Positions 32,413 to 39,858 of a stretch of 64,000 bases of DNA are shown one piece after another. The translations under genes were made by a program, and so were the position numbers. Numbering within the stretch: position 1 is the stretch's first letter; each line of letters begins with the position of its first letter. The stretch comes from Actinomadura sp. GC306 (GTDB lineage: Bacteria; Actinomycetota; Actinomycetes; Streptosporangiales; Streptosporangiaceae): the NCBI RefSeq assembly GCF_004348665.1, contig NZ_SMKM01000001.1, positions 62,001-126,000 on the forward strand, read 5' to 3'. Under the pieces are notes generated by a model. The model saw only the letters and a program-made list of their open reading frames with translations. It ran no database searches and had not been told where the DNA came from.

Positions 32413-33939
32413 CTACGGCCGGGCGCCTGCCGCTGCGGGCGCCGCGGCCCGGCGGCCCTCCTGCGGCCGGCCGAACCAGCGGGTGAGGGCGTCCGGCAGG
32501 CCGGCCGCCCGGGAGCCGCCGGAGCCGATCCAGGCGAGGTGACCGTCCGGCCGGACCAGCGCGGCCTCGACGCCGGCGAGCGCGCCCTCGGAGGGCACGG
32601 CTGCGGTGACGACGTCGGTCCGGTCCGTCCACGGCTCGGCCGCGGCGCGTAGCTCGCCGTCGTCGCGCAGGTCGAGGAGGATGCCGCGGCCCTTGTGCAG
32701 GAGCCGGAAGGCGCTCTCCGTCCCGGCCGGTCCGGAGCCGCCCGCGAGCCGCACGTCCGGCAGCCGCCGCCCGGCGAGCGGATGGTCGTCCTGCCCGACG
32801 TCGTAGCGGATGTCCAGGCCGGTGACCATGCCGACCAGCCGCCGCTGCACCTCCTCGTACTCCAGCAGCTCGGTGAGCACCTCCCGCATGGGGTTCATGT
32901 CGTCGGCCCCGAGGTACAGGGTGCGCTGGGCGAGGGTGTTGTTAAGGATGCCGGCGGCCACGGGATGCCGTTCGGAGTGGTAGGTGTCGAGCAGGTCGCC
33001 GGGCGCGTGGCCGTTGAGGACGGCGCCGAGCTTCCAGCCGAGGTTCATGGCGTCGCCGATGCCCGCGCTCATCCCCTGGGCGCCGATCGGCAGGTGGATG
33101 TGCGCGGCGTCGCCGAGCAGGAACACCCGCCCCCGGCGGTACTCCGCCGCCTGGCGGCTCGAATCGGTCGTGTAGCTCGTCCACAGCGGACGGGCGCCGC
33201 CGATGTCCTCGCCGGTCAGCCGCTGCCAGGCGGCGGCGATCTCGCCGAAGCCCGGGGGGCCGTCGCCCTGCCGCTCCATCCCGCGCTCGTACAGGATGAC
33301 GCGGCGGGCCTCCGGTCCCAGCGGCAGCACCATCACCATCCCGCCGGGGACGCGCTCCCCGGCGAACCGGGGCCGCAGCGGGCAGTCCGTCACGTCGGCG
33401 AACCACAGCTCCACGGTCGGGTCGGTGCCGGGGAAGCCGATGCCGGTGAGCTTGCGGACGGTGCTGCGCGCCCCGTCGCAGCCCGCCGCGTAGCGGGCGC
33501 GGAGGCGATCGGGGCCGGCCGGTGTCGCCACGTCCACGGTGACGCCGCCGTCGTCCGCGGTGAGCCCGACGACCTCGTGCTCCCGCCGGATCTCGGCGCC
33601 GAGCCCGGTGGCCCACTCCGCGAGCACCTCCTCGGTGCGCGACTGGGGGATGCCCCGCGCCCCGTAGGAACCGCCCTCGACCACCTGGAAGTCGATGGGC
33701 AGCCCGCCGAAATGGCCGAACGGGATGGTCTGCACGTCGCCGAATCGGGACAGCAGCCCCCGCTGGTCGAACTCCTCGATGGCGCGGGCCGAGAAACCGA
33801 GCGCGCGTGACTGCCGCATCGGCTCGGCCAGCAGCTCCAGGACGACCGTCCGGACGCCCGCCAGGCGCAGTTCCCCGGCCAGCATCAGCCCGGCGGGGCC
33901 CGCCCCCACGATGACGACGTCCGCGTCGAAGCCCTCCAT
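32413..33939 (-). CDS. Group A FAD-dependent monooxygenase, angucycline type
   Basis: A 508-aa PgaE/JadH-like enzyme. The FAD loop VVIVGAGPAGLMLAGEL, CDGARSTVRK and GDAAHIHLPIGAQGMSAG followed by DAMNLGWKLG are all canonical, and a thioredoxin-like C-terminal domain is present. It probably hydroxylates or dehydrates the early angucyclinone, for instance at C-12, before the ABM oxygenase acts; the two genes are adjacent. ATG33939 was chosen from the family start (MEGFDADVVIVGAG). Stretches near the N-terminus (GLLSRFG, GHFGG) match the other flavoproteins here, showing common descent. Confidence 0.88.
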   Translation of the reverse strand: MEGFDADVVIVGAGPAGLMLAGELRLAGVRTVVLELLAEPMRQSRALGFSARAIEEFDQRGLLSRFGDVQTIPFGHFGGLPIDFQVVEGGSYGARGIPQSRTEEVLAEWATGLGAEIRREHEVVGLTADDGGVTVDVATPAGPDRLRARYAAGCDGARSTVRKLTGIGFPGTDPTVELWFADVTDCPLRPRFAGERVPGGMVMVLPLGPEARRVILYERGMERQGDGPPGFGEIAAAWQRLTGEDIGGARPLWTSYTTDSSRQAAEYRRGRVFLLGDAAHIHLPIGAQGMSAGIGDAMNLGWKLGAVLNGHAPGDLLDTYHSERHPVAAGILNNTLAQRTLYLGADDMNPMREVLTELLEYEEVQRRLVGMVTGLDIRYDVGQDDHPLAGRRLPDVRLAGGSGPAGTESAFRLLHKGRGILLDLRDDGELRAAAEPWTDRTDVVTAAVPSEGALAGVEAALVRPDGHLAWIGSGGSRAAGLPDALTRWFGRPQEGRRAAAPAAAGARP

Positions 33940-33980
33940 GTCTCCGTCCACCTTCCGTGCGCTCTGGCGTTCCGGTCGCG

Positions 33981-34934
33981 TCACGAGGCCGCCCGCCTTC
34001 CGGCGCCCTCGGCGTACTCCTTGGCGAGCCGCAGGGTGGCCGTGCTGTTGCCGCTCAGGGCGTTCCGGACGAACTCCTGCGCGGCCCCCACGTCCGCGTC
34101 GTCGCCGAGCACCTCGGGGATGCGCTCGGTGTTGATCCGCACGGTGTGCCGCGATGTCACCGACACCCCGCCGTCGTGCCGCTCGATGATCCAGCGCCCC
34201 GTGTGCAGGGCGAGCAGCGCGGGCAGGACGGTCTGCTTGTACGCGATGCCCGTGTACGGCCGGCACACCCGCACGGACCGCGTGGTGTGCACCTGCCCGT
34301 CCTTGGTCCGCGTGTCCATTTCGAGGATCTGCAGCCCGGGGGTGTCCTCCTCCAGCGACACCCTGGCGACGTGGGGGAGGCGCCGCGTCCAGAGCCGGGC
34401 CTCGTTGAGGAAGTCGTAGACGTCCTCGACACGGCCGTCGACGGTCACCGTGTCGTCGAAGGTGACGAGGCCGTCCGGCCCGGTGGCCTCCGCGCTCTCC
34501 CTGAGCGCGCGCAGCTCCGACTCGCTGTTGCGGTCGACCGCCCGGCTGATCCAGTCGAGGTCGGCGGTCTCGCCGCTCGCCGCGAAGAAGTCGTGGAGCA
34601 GGCGCACCCGGCAGGCGGTCCCGGACACGGGCTCCACCACCCATTCGCCGCCCATGCCGCCCACCGGGGGCTGGGACCGCTCCTGGCGGAACGAGACGCT
34701 CATGCGCTCCGGGTCGTGCTCGCGCCGGGACGTCCACGTCTTGGCGGTGCCGTTCGCGGTCGCCCAGAGCCGGATCAGCTCCGAGTTCCCGTCCCGCTCC
34801 ACGCATTCGGCGTGCACGGTCGGCGGGAAGATCTGCGGCCAGCCGCCGACGTCCGCGATCATCGCGTACACCTGCCCGGCCGGAGCGGCGATCTGGACCT
34901 CGTGTTCCGTCTCACGCATCGTGCTCGTGGTCAC
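33981..34934 (-). CDS. Didomain aromatase/cyclase
   Basis: A 317-aa protein with two START-like (Polyket_cyc) domains. The first (about 8-150) has HEVQIAAPAGQVYAMIADVGGWPQIFPP and the second (about 160-310) has TVTVDGRVEDVYDFLNEARLWTRRLPHV. Didomain enzymes of the ActVII/JadD type dehydrate and aromatise the first ring after C-9 ketoreduction of a decaketide. This is what an angucycline pathway needs, together with the ketoreductase and the TcmI-like cyclase. GTG34934 has GAGGAG 7 nt upstream. It lies between two flavin monooxygenase genes in the same operon. Confidence 0.93.
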   Translation of the reverse strand: MTTSTMRETEHEVQIAAPAGQVYAMIADVGGWPQIFPPTVHAECVERDGNSELIRLWATANGTAKTWTSRREHDPERMSVSFRQERSQPPVGGMGGEWVVEPVSGTACRVRLLHDFFAASGETADLDWISRAVDRNSESELRALRESAEATGPDGLVTFDDTVTVDGRVEDVYDFLNEARLWTRRLPHVARVSLEEDTPGLQILEMDTRTKDGQVHTTRSVRVCRPYTGIAYKQTVLPALLALHTGRWIIERHDGGVSVTSRHTVRINTERIPEVLGDDADVGAAQEFVRNALSGNSTATLRLAKEYAEGAGRRAAS

Positions 34935-34981
34935 GTTCGTTCTCCTCTGGGTTCGGAAGCGTCCGGTCGCGGCGGGGGCGC

Positions 34982-36508
34982 CTAGCGGGCGGACGCCGGC
35001 ACTCGGACGTCGTGGTCCTTGCGGGCCGCGCCGAACCAGCGCCGCAGGGCGCCGGCGAGGTCGCCCCCGTCCGGCGCGGCCCAGGCGACGTATCCGTCGG
35101 CGCGCAGGAGCACCGACTCGGTCGGCGCGCCGCCCTCCTCCGGCCCGGCCGGGAAGTCCCGCACCTCGGCCACGTCGACGCGGTCCGCCCAGCGGGCCGC
35201 GGTCCGGGCGGTCCCGCCCGAGGCGTCCGCGGTGATCAGGACGCCGCGCGCCGGGTGCAGCAGCCGGGCGATCCGGTCGCGGCCCCCGCCGGCGAGCCGC
35301 AGCTCCCGGTCGGGCATCCGCCCGCCCAGCAGCGGGTGCCGCCCCGGCACGCCCATGTCGTAGCGGACGTCGAATCCGCTCACCATGCCGATCAGGTGCC
35401 GCGCCACCTCGGGGATCGTGCTGAGTTCTCCCATGACGTTGCGCAGCGGCTCGACCTTGTCGTCGTTCAGGTTGAGCGTCCCTTGGGCGAGGGTGTTGAG
35501 CAGGACCCGCGCGCCCACCGGGTGGCGTTCGGCGTGGTAGGTGTCCAGCAGCCCCTCGGGGGCCCGGCCGGTGACGGTCGCGGCGAGCTTCCAGCCGAGG
35601 TTGAAGGCGTCCTGCGCGCCGACGCTGAGCCCCTGCCCGCCCGCGGGCAGGTGGATGTGCGCGGCGTCCCCGGCCAGCAGCACCCGGCCGCGGCGGTACT
35701 CGGTGACCTGGCGGGTGGCGTCGGTGAAGCTGCTCACCCAGCGCGCCTCGCCGTGGTGGATCGACTCGCCGGTCAGCCGCCGCCACGCGTCGGCGAGCTC
35801 GGTGAACCCGACCTGGCGGCCGGTGAACGTCACCTGGTCGCCCTCGTCCGGCGGGCTCTCGTTCTCGCACACGATGACGCGGGTGTAGCCGTGCTCCAGC
35901 GGCGCCGCCATCACCATGCCGTCCGGCAGCAGCTCGCCGATCCGCCGGGGCCTGATGTCGCAGCCCCTGACGTCCGCGAGGAACATCTCGCGGGTCGCGT
36001 CGGCCCCGGCGAAGTCGAAGCCCGCGAGCCGCCGGACGGTGCTCCGCCCGCCGTCGCAGCCCACCAGGTACCGGGCGGAGCACTCCTCGGGGCCGTCCGG
36101 CCCCCGGACGGTCGCGGTCACGCCGTCCTCCGCGGCGTCCAGCCCGGTGAGCTCGCGGCCGCGGCGCACGTCCGCGCCCAGCTCCCGCGCCCACCCTTCG
36201 AGCATCTCCTCGATCTTGTACTGGGGCGCGTTGCGGACGCCGAAGTGCGCGCCCTCCAGCAGCCCGTAGTCGATCGGGACGCCGCCGAAGTGCCCCCGCC
36301 TGGTGATCTCGGGGTTCTCCAGCCGGCCGAGGAGCCCGCGCTGGTGGAACATCTCGGTGGCGCGCGCGGTGAAGCCGATGCCGCGCGACTGCCAGCCCCG
36401 CTCGGTCTCCCGCTCGACGACGACGACCTCGGCGCCGCCGAGGCGGAGTTCGCCGGCGAGCGTCAACCCGGTGGGCCCGGCGCCGACAACGATCACGTCG
36501 GTTTGCAT
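34982..36508 (-). CDS. Group A FAD-dependent monooxygenase, canonical PgaE/JadH type
   Basis: A 508-aa hydroxylase with textbook motifs: VIVVGAGPTGLTLAGEL, CDGGRSTVRR, GDAAHIHLPAGGQGLSVG followed by DAFNLGWKLA, and a C-terminal thioredoxin-like domain. Of the five flavoproteins here it looks closest to the standard angucycline oxygenases, which act at C-12/C-12b. ATG36508 gives the standard start. It is followed downstream (47-bp gap) by the aromatase gene and preceded by a methyltransferase gene, all on one minus-strand operon. Confidence 0.9.
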   Translation of the reverse strand: MQTDVIVVGAGPTGLTLAGELRLGGAEVVVVERETERGWQSRGIGFTARATEMFHQRGLLGRLENPEITRRGHFGGVPIDYGLLEGAHFGVRNAPQYKIEEMLEGWARELGADVRRGRELTGLDAAEDGVTATVRGPDGPEECSARYLVGCDGGRSTVRRLAGFDFAGADATREMFLADVRGCDIRPRRIGELLPDGMVMAAPLEHGYTRVIVCENESPPDEGDQVTFTGRQVGFTELADAWRRLTGESIHHGEARWVSSFTDATRQVTEYRRGRVLLAGDAAHIHLPAGGQGLSVGAQDAFNLGWKLAATVTGRAPEGLLDTYHAERHPVGARVLLNTLAQGTLNLNDDKVEPLRNVMGELSTIPEVARHLIGMVSGFDVRYDMGVPGRHPLLGGRMPDRELRLAGGGRDRIARLLHPARGVLITADASGGTARTAARWADRVDVAEVRDFPAGPEEGGAPTESVLLRADGYVAWAAPDGGDLAGALRRWFGAARKDHDVRVPASAR

Positions 36509-36556
36509 TGTCCGTCCTCAGCTTCGAGTGGGCGTGCCGGCCGCTTGCGCCGGCCT

Positions 36557-37585
36557 TCAGGCGGGGACGGCCTCGACGATCGAGACCGGGCACGTGGTGG
36601 GGACGACCCCGGTGACCTCCAGGCCGGCCTTGGCGAACAGCTCGCCGTACTGCGGCAGCGTCCGCTCCTTCGCGCCGAGCAGGAGCAGCAGCCACAGGTC
36701 GATGACGTTGCCGATGTGCCGCTCGTTGCCGTCGCCGAGCACGTACTCGACCAGCAGGAGCCTGCCGCCGGGGGCGATGGCGTCCCGCACGTTCCGCAGG
36801 ACCGCGAGGCACTCGGGCTCCGGGAAGTCGTGCAGGACGTGCTTGAGCACGTAGGCGTCGGCGCCCGCCGGCAGCGCGCCGAAGCCGCTGCCGTGCTCGA
36901 TGGCGGCCCGGTCCGCGACGCCGGCGGCCTCGAACACCGCCGCGGCGTCCGCGGACGCCGCCTCGGACTCGACCAGCACGCCCCGGGACCCCGGCGCCTG
37001 CGCGAGGATCCCGGCGAGCAGGCCGCCGCGCCCGCCGTTGACGTCCACGATCGTGCGGAACCGCGAGAAGTCGTAGGCCGCCAGCACCGGCTCGGTCTCC
37101 GAGGCGGAGATGCTGCCCATGCCCTGGAAGAACACGGCGGCGTACTCGGGGTGGGAGCCGAGGAACTCGTAGGCGCCCATGCCCCGCAGCTTCGGCAGGT
37201 TGGCCTCGCCCGAGCGCACGGAGGCGAGCAGGTGCCCCCAGTCCTCCCAGAGCAGCGGATGGCCCATCAGGACGGCCATGCCGCGCATCGAGTCGGGCGC
37301 GTCCTCGCGCAGCGCCTCGGCCATGGGGGTGAGCGCGAACCGGCCGCCGGGCTCGACGGCGAACACCGAGTGGCCCGACAGCATGCGCAGCAGCCGGTGC
37401 GTCGCCTCGGGATCGCTGCCCACCCGCCCGGCTATCTCCGCAGCGGTCAGCGGTCCGTCGCCGAGGACGTCGGCGATGCCGAGCTTCGCCGCGGCCGAGA
37501 GCGCCTGGGTGACCACCGCGCCCTGGATCAGGTCGAGCAGCGAGTACGCGGCGGATTGGTCCCGCACCGTGGGCAATGCGGACAT
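36557..37585 (-). CDS. O-methyltransferase-fold enzyme with altered SAM loop
   Basis: A 342-aa DnrK/TcmN-type protein. The catalytic motif KHVLHDFPEPE keeps the His. The SAM loop, usually Asp-Val-Gly-Gly-Gly, reads TIVDVNGGRGGLLAGIL, with Asn in place of the first Gly and an added Arg. That may weaken SAM binding or signal a non-methylating role. It heads the minus-strand operon with the core oxygenases and aromatase, and its ATG37585 has AGGAGG at 6 nt. With the His-less relative at 15-16 kb it is one of two candidates for an AlpH-like hydrazine-coupling enzyme, by inference. Confidence 0.82.
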   Translation of the reverse strand: MSALPTVRDQSAAYSLLDLIQGAVVTQALSAAAKLGIADVLGDGPLTAAEIAGRVGSDPEATHRLLRMLSGHSVFAVEPGGRFALTPMAEALREDAPDSMRGMAVLMGHPLLWEDWGHLLASVRSGEANLPKLRGMGAYEFLGSHPEYAAVFFQGMGSISASETEPVLAAYDFSRFRTIVDVNGGRGGLLAGILAQAPGSRGVLVESEAASADAAAVFEAAGVADRAAIEHGSGFGALPAGADAYVLKHVLHDFPEPECLAVLRNVRDAIAPGGRLLLVEYVLGDGNERHIGNVIDLWLLLLLGAKERTLPQYGELFAKAGLEVTGVVPTTCPVSIVEAVPA

Positions 37586-37664
37586 GTTCGCCTCCTGGAT
37601 CGGTAGCCTCTGCCACCCGACGATAGGTTCGCGTTTTTTATGGCCGCAACATTCTTCGGGCCGT

Positions 37665-37709
37665 GTTCAACCGGGGTGCGTTCAACCGGAAGAATGGTTC
37701 CAGTTGAAC
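37665..37709. promoter_or_regulatory. Three GTTCAAC/GTTGAAC elements in the central divergent promoter
   Basis: GTTCAAC occurs at 37665-37671 and 37680-37686 (15 bp apart) and the reverse form GTTGAAC at 37703-37709. The 211-bp gap separates the minus-strand methyltransferase/oxygenase/aromatase operon from the plus-strand ketoreductase/cyclase operon. It is the densest group of this heptamer in the window and a candidate activator site for the core polyketide genes. Confidence 0.5.
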
Positions 37710-37796
37710 TGGGAGCAAATCAATCCACGCTCGACCGAGATTAGTGGGCACCATGCGACGCTGCCGTGGCAAAAGTTCTACGAAGGGATACGCGGA

Positions 37797-38582
37797 ATGG
37801 CGGACAATGGACATCGGGTCGCGCTGATCACCGGCGGGACCAGCGGGATCGGCCTGGCGGTCGCCGAGAACCTCGCGGCCCGCGGCTGCAAGGTCTTCAT
37901 CGGCGCGCGCACCGCGGCGGACGTCGACGAGACGGTCGGCAAGCTCCGGTCGAACGGCCACGAGGCCGCCGGTGCGGCCGCGGACGTCCGGCGGCCCGAG
38001 GACGCCGCGCGCCTCGTCGGCGCCGCCGTGGAGCGGTACGGGCACATCGACGTCCTGGTGAACAACGCCGGCCGCAGCGGCGGCGGCGTCACGGCGGACA
38101 TCGCCGACGAGCTCTGGTACGACGTCATCGACACCAACCTGAACAGCGTCTTCCTCATGACGCGGGAGGTGCTCCGGTCGGGGGGGCTGCTCGAACGCGG
38201 CCGGGGCCGGATCATCAACATCGCGTCCACCGGCGGCAAGCAGGGCGTGGTGCTCGGCGCCCCCTACTCCGCCTCCAAGCACGGCGTCATCGGCTTCACC
38301 AAGGCGCTCGGCCTCGAACTCGCCAAGACCGGCGTCACCGTCAACGCCGTCTGCCCCGGCTACGTCGAGACGCCGATGGCGGAGCGGGTGCGGCAGGGGT
38401 ACGCCGCGCACTTCGACACCACCGAGAAGGAGATCCTGGAGCGTTTCGAGGCGAAGATCCCGCTCGGCCGCTACAGCACCCCCGAAGAGGTCGCCGGCCT
38501 CGTGGAATACCTGGTCGGCGACGCCGCCGCGCCTGTGACGGCGCAGGCGATCAACGTCTGCGGCGGACTCGGGAACTACTGA
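37797..38582 (+). CDS. Type II PKS C-9 ketoreductase (ActIII-like)
   Basis: A 261-aa SDR closely resembling ActIII-type ketoreductases, which reduce the C-9 ketone of the nascent polyketide. It has the NADPH loop TGGTSGIGLAVAENLAARG, NNAGRSGGGVT, a catalytic Ser in INIASTGGKQG, YSASK, and the family stretch VNAVCPGYVETPMAERVR. ATG37797 starts MADNGHRVALITGG. It is followed 41 bp later by the cyclase gene on the same strand and shares the upstream repeat-rich promoter with the oxygenase operon. Confidence 0.95.
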   Translation: MADNGHRVALITGGTSGIGLAVAENLAARGCKVFIGARTAADVDETVGKLRSNGHEAAGAAADVRRPEDAARLVGAAVERYGHIDVLVNNAGRSGGGVTADIADELWYDVIDTNLNSVFLMTREVLRSGGLLERGRGRIINIASTGGKQGVVLGAPYSASKHGVIGFTKALGLELAKTGVTVNAVCPGYVETPMAERVRQGYAAHFDTTEKEILERFEAKIPLGRYSTPEEVAGLVEYLVGDAAAPVTAQAINVCGGLGNY

Positions 38583-38623
38583 GGCCGCATCCCTCGACTC
38601 CCCAGTAAGGCGGTAGAACGCAT

Positions 38624-38953
38624 ATGCGGAGCACCCTGATCGTCGCGCGGATGGAACCGCGGTGGCAGCCGGACGTCGCGCAGTTGTTCGGCGCGTTCGA
38701 CCGGACCGACATGCCGCACCGCATGGGCACCCGGCGCCGGGAACTGTTCACCTACCAGGGCCTGTACTTCCACCTGCAGGACTTCGACGACGAGCACGGC
38801 GGCGACCGGATCCTCCAGGCGCGGAACGACCCCCGCTTCATCAGGATCAGCGACGACCTGAAGGGCCGCGTCGAGCCCTACGACCCGCTGACCTGGCGCT
38901 CGCCGGCCGACGCCATGGCGACCCGGTTCTACCACTGGGAGCCGGACGGCTGA
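38624..38953 (+). CDS. TcmI/JadI-family polyketide cyclase
   Basis: A 109-aa single-domain cyclase of the TcmI type. The hallmarks are RSTLIVARMEPRWQPDVAQLF at the N-terminus, LFTYQGLYFHLQDF in the middle and the C-terminal segment AMATRFYHWEP. These small proteins close the later rings of decaketides; JadI-like members direct angucycline folding. The gene follows the ketoreductase in the same operon and ends before a strong bidirectional hairpin. Confidence 0.93.
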   Translation: MRSTLIVARMEPRWQPDVAQLFGAFDRTDMPHRMGTRRRELFTYQGLYFHLQDFDDEHGGDRILQARNDPRFIRISDDLKGRVEPYDPLTWRSPADAMATRFYHWEPDG

Positions 38954-38975
38954 CGGCCGCGGAAGCGGGCACGAC

Positions 38976-39010
38976 GTGACCCGCGGGCGCGCGCGGCGCC
39001 CGCGGGTCAC
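38976..39010. terminator. Bidirectional hairpin after the cyclase gene
   Basis: GTGACCCGCGGGCGC (38976-38990) and its exact complement (38996-39010) enclose a 5-nt loop. It sits between the ends of the convergent cyclase and alpha/beta-hydrolase genes. Confidence 0.85.
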
Positions 39011-39028
39011 CTCTCGTCCGGGCGCGGA

Positions 39029-39805
39029 TCAGGTCGTGGCGAACCCGGCCAGGACCCGGCCGAGGATGTCCATCTCGATCCGGTGCCACGAACCGGGGAG
39101 CTGCATCCCCCAGCCGCAGGGCAGCGCCTCCGCGGTCTCCCGCGCCGCCGCGCGCAGCCAGTCGCCGGTGTTCTCGCTGTTGACGACGAGCGCGGGCGTC
39201 CGCAGGGCGGCCAGCCGCCGCACCGGGACCTCGAAGTCGCCGCAGATGGCCGTGTCGTAGAGGAGCGTGTGGGCGTTGGCCTCGTTGGTCGCCCACAGCG
39301 GCGTCCGCCGCCAGTCCGCGATCATCTCCGGGCTCAGCCCCATCATCTCGGTGAGGAAGTACTCCGCGGCCTCCCCGCGCCTGCCGTCCTCCACCAGCGT
39401 GCGGAGGGCCTCCATGAAGCCGGCCGGCGGCTTCGGGTGCCCGCCGACCCGGTAGAACGGCTCGTGCAGCCCGAGCTTGGTGATCGGGACGCCGGCCAGC
39501 GCCGCCTCGATCGCCAGGTTCGCCCCGCAGGACCCGGCGAACACCACCGCCTCGCCGCCGGCCTCGTCGATGACCGCCGCCAGGTCCTCGATCTCCCGCT
39601 CGACGGCGTAGCCGGGCGCGTCCCCGCTCTCGCCGCGCCCCCGGCGGTCGTAGACGTGGACGGTGCAGTGCGGTGCCAGCTCGGGCACCAGCGAATCGAA
39701 GATCGTGTGGTCGCGGAACGCTCCGTTGAGCAGCACGATCGGCGGGCCGTGCCCCGACTTCTCGTAGGCGATCGTCGTGCCGTCCCGTGAAACGACCTTG
39801 CGCAT
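39029..39805 (-). CDS. Alpha/beta-fold hydrolase
   Basis: A 258-aa hydrolase. The oxyanion region is PIVLLNGAFRDHTIFD, the DRRGRGESG strand is present, the nucleophile elbow is VFAGSCGANLA (Ser, with Ala in place of the first Gly), and the catalytic His is in LPGSWHRIEMD. Relatives in angucycline clusters include hydrolases and, in kinamycin/lomaiviticin, epoxide hydrolases (Alp1U/Lom6, from memory). Those use Asp as nucleophile; a Ser here argues against epoxide opening and for ester or thioester hydrolysis. ATG39805 has GAGGAGG 4 nt upstream. It is the last gene of a three-gene minus-strand unit. Confidence 0.85.
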   Translation of the reverse strand: MRKVVSRDGTTIAYEKSGHGPPIVLLNGAFRDHTIFDSLVPELAPHCTVHVYDRRGRGESGDAPGYAVEREIEDLAAVIDEAGGEAVVFAGSCGANLAIEAALAGVPITKLGLHEPFYRVGGHPKPPAGFMEALRTLVEDGRRGEAAEYFLTEMMGLSPEMIADWRRTPLWATNEANAHTLLYDTAICGDFEVPVRRLAALRTPALVVNSENTGDWLRAAARETAEALPCGWGMQLPGSWHRIEMDILGRVLAGFATT

Positions 39806-39858
39806 GACGCCTCCTCGTGGCGAATGGTGGTGTCCGTGTCCGAATTTCCGGCGGGTCG

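Noticed and set aside
33981-37616. Very long open frame on the minus strand running over several genes
   Set aside because: Only its last 317 codons (aromatase/cyclase) show family similarity. The rest is Arg/Gly/Pro-rich shadow coding opposite or out of frame with clearly real flavin monooxygenase and methyltransferase genes.
39029-39805. Assigning the alpha/beta hydrolase as an Alp1U/Lom6-like epoxide hydrolase
   Set aside because: Its elbow carries Ser (GSCGA) rather than the Asp nucleophile of epoxide hydrolases, so only a general hydrolase call is supported.
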